Positions 4,363 through 7,159 of a stretch of 7,159 nt of DNA are shown in pieces. The notes under the pieces were generated by a model. That model was given only the letters and a program-made list of their open reading frames with translations. It did not search any database and was not told the DNA's origin. Source of the DNA: Propionibacteriaceae bacterium. GTDB lineage: Bacteria; Actinomycetota; Actinomycetes; Propionibacteriales; Propionibacteriaceae. The DNA is taken from contig JAJTCL010000237.1 in assembly GCA_021323255.1 (NCBI GenBank), positions 1-7,159 of the forward strand, read 5' to 3'. The first letter of the stretch is position 1; every line of letters starts with the position of its first letter. The position numbers and the translations under genes were made by a program.

Positions 4363-6843
4363 CTACGCCACCGCTGCCCGGGCGGTTCGCAGGTCGGCGA
4401 CGAGCTCCGCGAACGCTGCACTCCGGTCCTCGCCGGCCGCCCGCAGCACGGAGGATGGATGCACGGTCGCCAAGACCCGCCGCACCCCGATCGGGGTGGC
4501 GAGCTCCAAGACTTGACCACGCTGTTGGGTTACGCGAAACGTGGTTCCCAAGAGCGACTTGGCGGCGATGGCGCCCAAGCACACGATCAGGGCCGGGTCG
4601 ACAAGGGTCAGCTCCGCTTCCAGCCAGGGACGACACGCCTTGATATGAGTGACCTGGGGTGTGGCGTGAATTCGCCGCTTGCCCCGCTCGGTGAAACGAA
4701 AATGCTTGACCGCATTCGTGACGTAGACCTGGTCCCGAGGCACTTCAGCCTCGCTGAGCGCATCCTGAAGGAGCTTTCCAGCAGGACCAACAAACGGAAG
4801 GCCTTTGCGATCTTCGACGTCGCCAGGTTGTTCTCCCACTAGAGCCAATCGGGCGTGTGGATTGCCCGCCGAGAACACCACTTGGGTGGCCGGCTCCCAC
4901 AGCTCACAACCCCGGCAGTCCTCCGCCGCTCGCTTGAGCTTCTCGATGTCGGCCTGCCGACCTTCGAGCTTGATCACATGTATCACGGCATTGATCAATG
5001 CCAGATGGGTGAAGGCCTGGGGGAAGTTGCCGAGTTGCTGGCCGGTGTGTGGATCGATCTCCTCGCCATACAGATCCAGTTCACCCGCGAATGACAGCAG
5101 CTTGGCACAGAGCTTTCGGGCCCGCTCGTACTCGCCGATCTCGCAGAGCGCCGAAACCAGCCAGAAGGAGCAGATCGTAAAACTCCCCTCCTCGCCTGCG
5201 AACCCGTCATCGGTTTCCTCGACCTTGTAGCGCAGCACCAGCTCGTGAACAGTGAGCTCGTCGGCAATCGCCAGCACAGTGTCCCTGATGATGGGGTGGT
5301 CGGCGGGCAGGAAGCGCACCAGCGGGGCCAGCAACAACGAGGCGTCGAGGGCCTTGCTGCCGTAATACTGGGTCAGCACGCCGCGCTCGTCCACGGCGTT
5401 GGCCAGAATGTCGTCTTTGATCTCTTGTGCCGCAAGCTCCCATTCCGCGGCCTTGCCATCCTCTCCGGTGATCCGGGCGATCTTGGCGCCTCGGTCGACT
5501 GCCACCCAGCACATGATCTTGGAGGAAGTGAAGTGCTGCAGCTGGCCGCGTACTTCCCAGATCCCGGCGTCGGGCTCACGCCAGTACTTCAAGGCCTCGC
5601 CGACCTGCTTGTCCAGGATCTGCCAAATACGGTTGTCCAGGCGGTTGGCTGCTTTGAAGTGAAGGTAGACCGAATCAAGCAGCGCACCCCAGACGTCGTG
5701 TTGCTTCTGTGCGTATGCGGCGTTCCCGATCCGCACCGGACGCGAGTTGGCATATCCGGGTAGGTGGTCGAGATCGCGTTCAGTCAGTTCTTTCTCGCCC
5801 CCGATGCCGTACATGATCTGAATGTCGTCTTCGCCCGCCACGAGATCGGCGATGAAGGCGAAGAAGTCCACTGCTTCCCAATCGAAGCCCAACGAGTACA
5901 AGCCCCACAGGGCGAATGTGGCGTCTCGGATCCAGGTGTAGCGGTAGTCGTAGTTGCGTTCTCCTCCAGGGGTTTCGGGCAGGGACGTCGTGCCGGCTGC
6001 CGCGATTGCGCCGGTTGGGGCGTAGGTGAGGCCCTTGAGAGTGAGGGCACTTCGTTGCAGATATCCGCGCCATGGATGATCAGGGAACTGCCCGCGGGCG
6101 AGCCAGTGCTGCCAGTGATGCGCGGTCCACACTTGGCGCTTGTAGGCGTCGGCGAAGTCCATCGGCGGCACCGCCCCGCCCCAGGAGAGGGCGAGATAGC
6201 GGACGTCACCCTCTTTGAGCAACGTCCGGGCGTTGGCTTGGCCGCCTTCAAACCCCAGCCGCAGGTCGCTGGTCAGGGTCAGCTTCAGATCTACACCGTC
6301 GGCTGAGCAGACGCCTTGGTAGTAGTTCTTGTCGGTGTATTCCCACTGAACGTGGGCCTTCCCGTAGTCGAGCACGGGCTCGCAGTCCACCATGGTTTGC
6401 ACCTCACCGGAGGCGCAGCGAATCGTGCGCAGGAGGACGTGCTCTGCCTCGTAGTCATTGGGGGTCCGACGGTAGGTCTTGGAACGGTCGGTGGGATGGT
6501 GCCAGGGACCGATCAGCAGGGCGTCGCGGACAATGATCCATCCGGTGGGGGTTCCCCAACTGGTCTCCAAGATCATGGTGCCTGGCAGGTAGCGCACATC
6601 GGCGGGCACGGCAACGTCGACCGGGGCAACACGGAAGACGCCGGCGTTTCGACCAAGGATCCGTCCAAACACGCTGGGTGAGTCAAAGCGAGGAACGCAC
6701 ATCCATTCCACGGCGCCGTTAGGCGATACGAGCGCCGAGACCTCCCCATCGCTTAGGAACCCATAATCGCCGATCGGTGTTGATCGGATACGTGAGGTTG
6801 GAGCGCTGACCTGCGCCTGCGGCTTGCTCTTCCGATTCGCCAT
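4363..6843 (-). CDS. Fusion protein: GH15 trehalase-like glycosidase plus UdgX uracil-DNA-binding domain
   Basis: The 826-residue protein is one open frame. Residues 20-625 match bacterial GH15 trehalase/glucoamylase enzymes: IGDYGFLSDGE (24-34), RNYDYRYTWIRDA (296-308), YGIGGEKELTE (345-355), and probable catalytic glutamates in GIWEVRG (Glu430) and EEGSFTICSFW (Glu551/552). Mycobacterial relatives (Rv2402 type) hydrolyse trehalose to glucose. Residues 630-826 match UdgX: CRGC (643-646) plus Cys737 and Cys755 for a 4Fe-4S cluster, GEQPGD (670-675), NAVKHF (710-715), the UdgX-specific KRRIH loop (722-726) and HPSSVLR (795-801). His726 corresponds to the histidine that bonds covalently to DNA after uracil removal in M. 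smegmatis UdgX. The junction (about 625-635) has no stop, and I see no internal Shine-Dalgarno. The start is the first ATG in frame; GGAG lies 12 bases upstream, rather far. The protein is cytoplasmic. Family assignments are firm; the purpose of the fusion is unknown. Confidence 0.92.
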   Translation of the reverse strand: MANRKSKPQAQVSAPTSRIRSTPIGDYGFLSDGEVSALVSPNGAVEWMCVPRFDSPSVFGRILGRNAGVFRVAPVDVAVPADVRYLPGTMILETSWGTPTGWIIVRDALLIGPWHHPTDRSKTYRRTPNDYEAEHVLLRTIRCASGEVQTMVDCEPVLDYGKAHVQWEYTDKNYYQGVCSADGVDLKLTLTSDLRLGFEGGQANARTLLKEGDVRYLALSWGGAVPPMDFADAYKRQVWTAHHWQHWLARGQFPDHPWRGYLQRSALTLKGLTYAPTGAIAAAGTTSLPETPGGERNYDYRYTWIRDATFALWGLYSLGFDWEAVDFFAFIADLVAGEDDIQIMYGIGGEKELTERDLDHLPGYANSRPVRIGNAAYAQKQHDVWGALLDSVYLHFKAANRLDNRIWQILDKQVGEALKYWREPDAGIWEVRGQLQHFTSSKIMCWVAVDRGAKIARITGEDGKAAEWELAAQEIKDDILANAVDERGVLTQYYGSKALDASLLLAPLVRFLPADHPIIRDTVLAIADELTVHELVLRYKVEETDDGFAGEEGSFTICSFWLVSALCEIGEYERARKLCAKLLSFAGELDLYGEEIDPHTGQQLGNFPQAFTHLALINAVIHVIKLEGRQADIEKLKRAAEDCRGCELWEPATQVVFSAGNPHARLALVGEQPGDVEDRKGLPFVGPAGKLLQDALSEAEVPRDQVYVTNAVKHFRFTERGKRRIHATPQVTHIKACRPWLEAELTLVDPALIVCLGAIAAKSLLGTTFRVTQQRGQVLELATPIGVRRVLATVHPSSVLRAAGEDRSAAFAELVADLRTARAAVA

Positions 6844-6894
6844 GGGGAAAGCATTCTCCGCTCAGCACTTCCTGGCAAGCAGCAAGAACGATCC

Positions 6895-7159
6895 TCAGGC
6901 CCGCTGATCACCACCTAGCGCGGAAGTCTCCTGGATGACCCAACTGACGTAGTCGGGGTTACCTGCCTGAACCGGAAGAGCAAGAACGCATGGCACTTCG
7001 TACGGGTGTGACTGGCGGCCGCGCTCGATGATGTGCTGCACCAGGCTGGAACGGGTGTGGAGAGCAACTCGCAGCTCGCGGTCATCATGGATCGCGCCGG
7101 CCCAGCGATAGATGGACCTGATCGGTCCGATGTGCTGGCCGCAGGCGACGAGCCGGTCC
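6895..7159 (-). CDS. cutA: CutA-family divalent-cation tolerance protein, C-terminal part (gene continues past the right edge)
   Basis: The last 87 residues of a small protein are visible, ending at the TGA at 6897-6895. They follow the CutA signature in order: the SIYRWAGAIHDD segment (usually YRWEGKI), a THR-type strand ALHTRSSLVQHIIE, HPYEVP, then ALPVQAGNPDYVSWV near the C-terminus. CutA is a trimeric ferredoxin-like protein of about 105-115 residues linked to copper and other divalent-metal tolerance and grouped with PII-like signalling proteins; its biochemical role in actinobacteria is not settled. Only about 20-25 N-terminal residues should be missing. The glutamate normally in YRWEGKI is alanine here. 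The stop lies 51 bp upstream of the GH15-UdgX start on the same strand, so co-transcription is plausible, without any clear functional link. Confidence 0.85.
   Translation of the reverse strand, partial: DRLVACGQHIGPIRSIYRWAGAIHDDRELRVALHTRSSLVQHIIERGRQSHPYEVPCVLALPVQAGNPDYVSWVIQETSALGGDQRA

Noticed and set aside
3995..4516. Rightward open frame of 173 codons across the DUF2231/GH15-UdgX boundary
   Set aside because: It is antisense to two well-supported genes, has no recognisable motif, and its composition (Arg/Ala/Pro/Ser-rich) is typical of the shadow frame of GC-rich genes.
4363..4968. UdgX as a separately translated gene
   Set aside because: The only in-frame start-like codons near the junction are GTGs inside the last GH15 helix (Val620, Val623) without a Shine-Dalgarno sequence, and the frame is continuous.
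5245..6306. Two long rightward frames (172 and 180 codons) opposite the GH15 domain
   Set aside because: They lie wholly antisense to the conserved GH15 coding sequence, with no family motif or credible ribosome site; explained by codon bias on the opposite strand.

Overview
The window reads as chromosomal DNA of a GC-rich actinomycete, most likely a mycobacterium or a close relative within the Mycobacteriales. That judgement rests on codon usage, on a trehalase of the mycobacterial GH15 type, and on a UdgX uracil-DNA crosslinking domain, a family best known from Mycobacterium smegmatis. I see no tRNA, rRNA, CRISPR array, transposase or integrase.

Left part (about 1-3701): a surface-polymer module. 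Three genes run leftward: a LicD-type nucleotidyltransferase-fold protein with a C-terminal methyltransferase (612-2138), a small coiled-coil protein (263-568), and the start of a family 2 glycosyltransferase (cut by the window edge). Diverging from them across a 153-bp spacer is a two-domain enzyme (2292-3701). It combines an IspD-like cytidylyltransferase with a short-chain dehydrogenase, the layout of Haemophilus Bcs1, which reduces ribulose 5-phosphate and makes CDP-ribitol. The likely scheme is that the rightward enzyme makes a CDP-activated polyol phosphate, the LicD domain transfers the phospho-polyol, and the methyltransferase and glycosyltransferase modify or extend the same glycan. 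It resembles, domain for domain, the human ISPD + fukutin/FKRP ribitol-phosphate pathway. Substrate identity is inferred.

Right part (3740-7159): four leftward functions in three genes. First comes the C-terminal part of a CutA-family protein (cut by the window edge). Next is an 826-residue protein that joins a GH15 trehalase-like enzyme to a complete UdgX uracil-DNA-binding domain in one uninterrupted frame. Last is a four-helix DUF2231 membrane protein. The two halves converge across 38 bp at 3702-3739.

The most unusual items are the GH15-UdgX fusion, the LicD-methyltransferase fusion facing a Bcs1-like CDP-polyol synthase, and a four-copy 15-bp in-frame tandem repeat at the extreme N-terminus of the glycosyltransferase.
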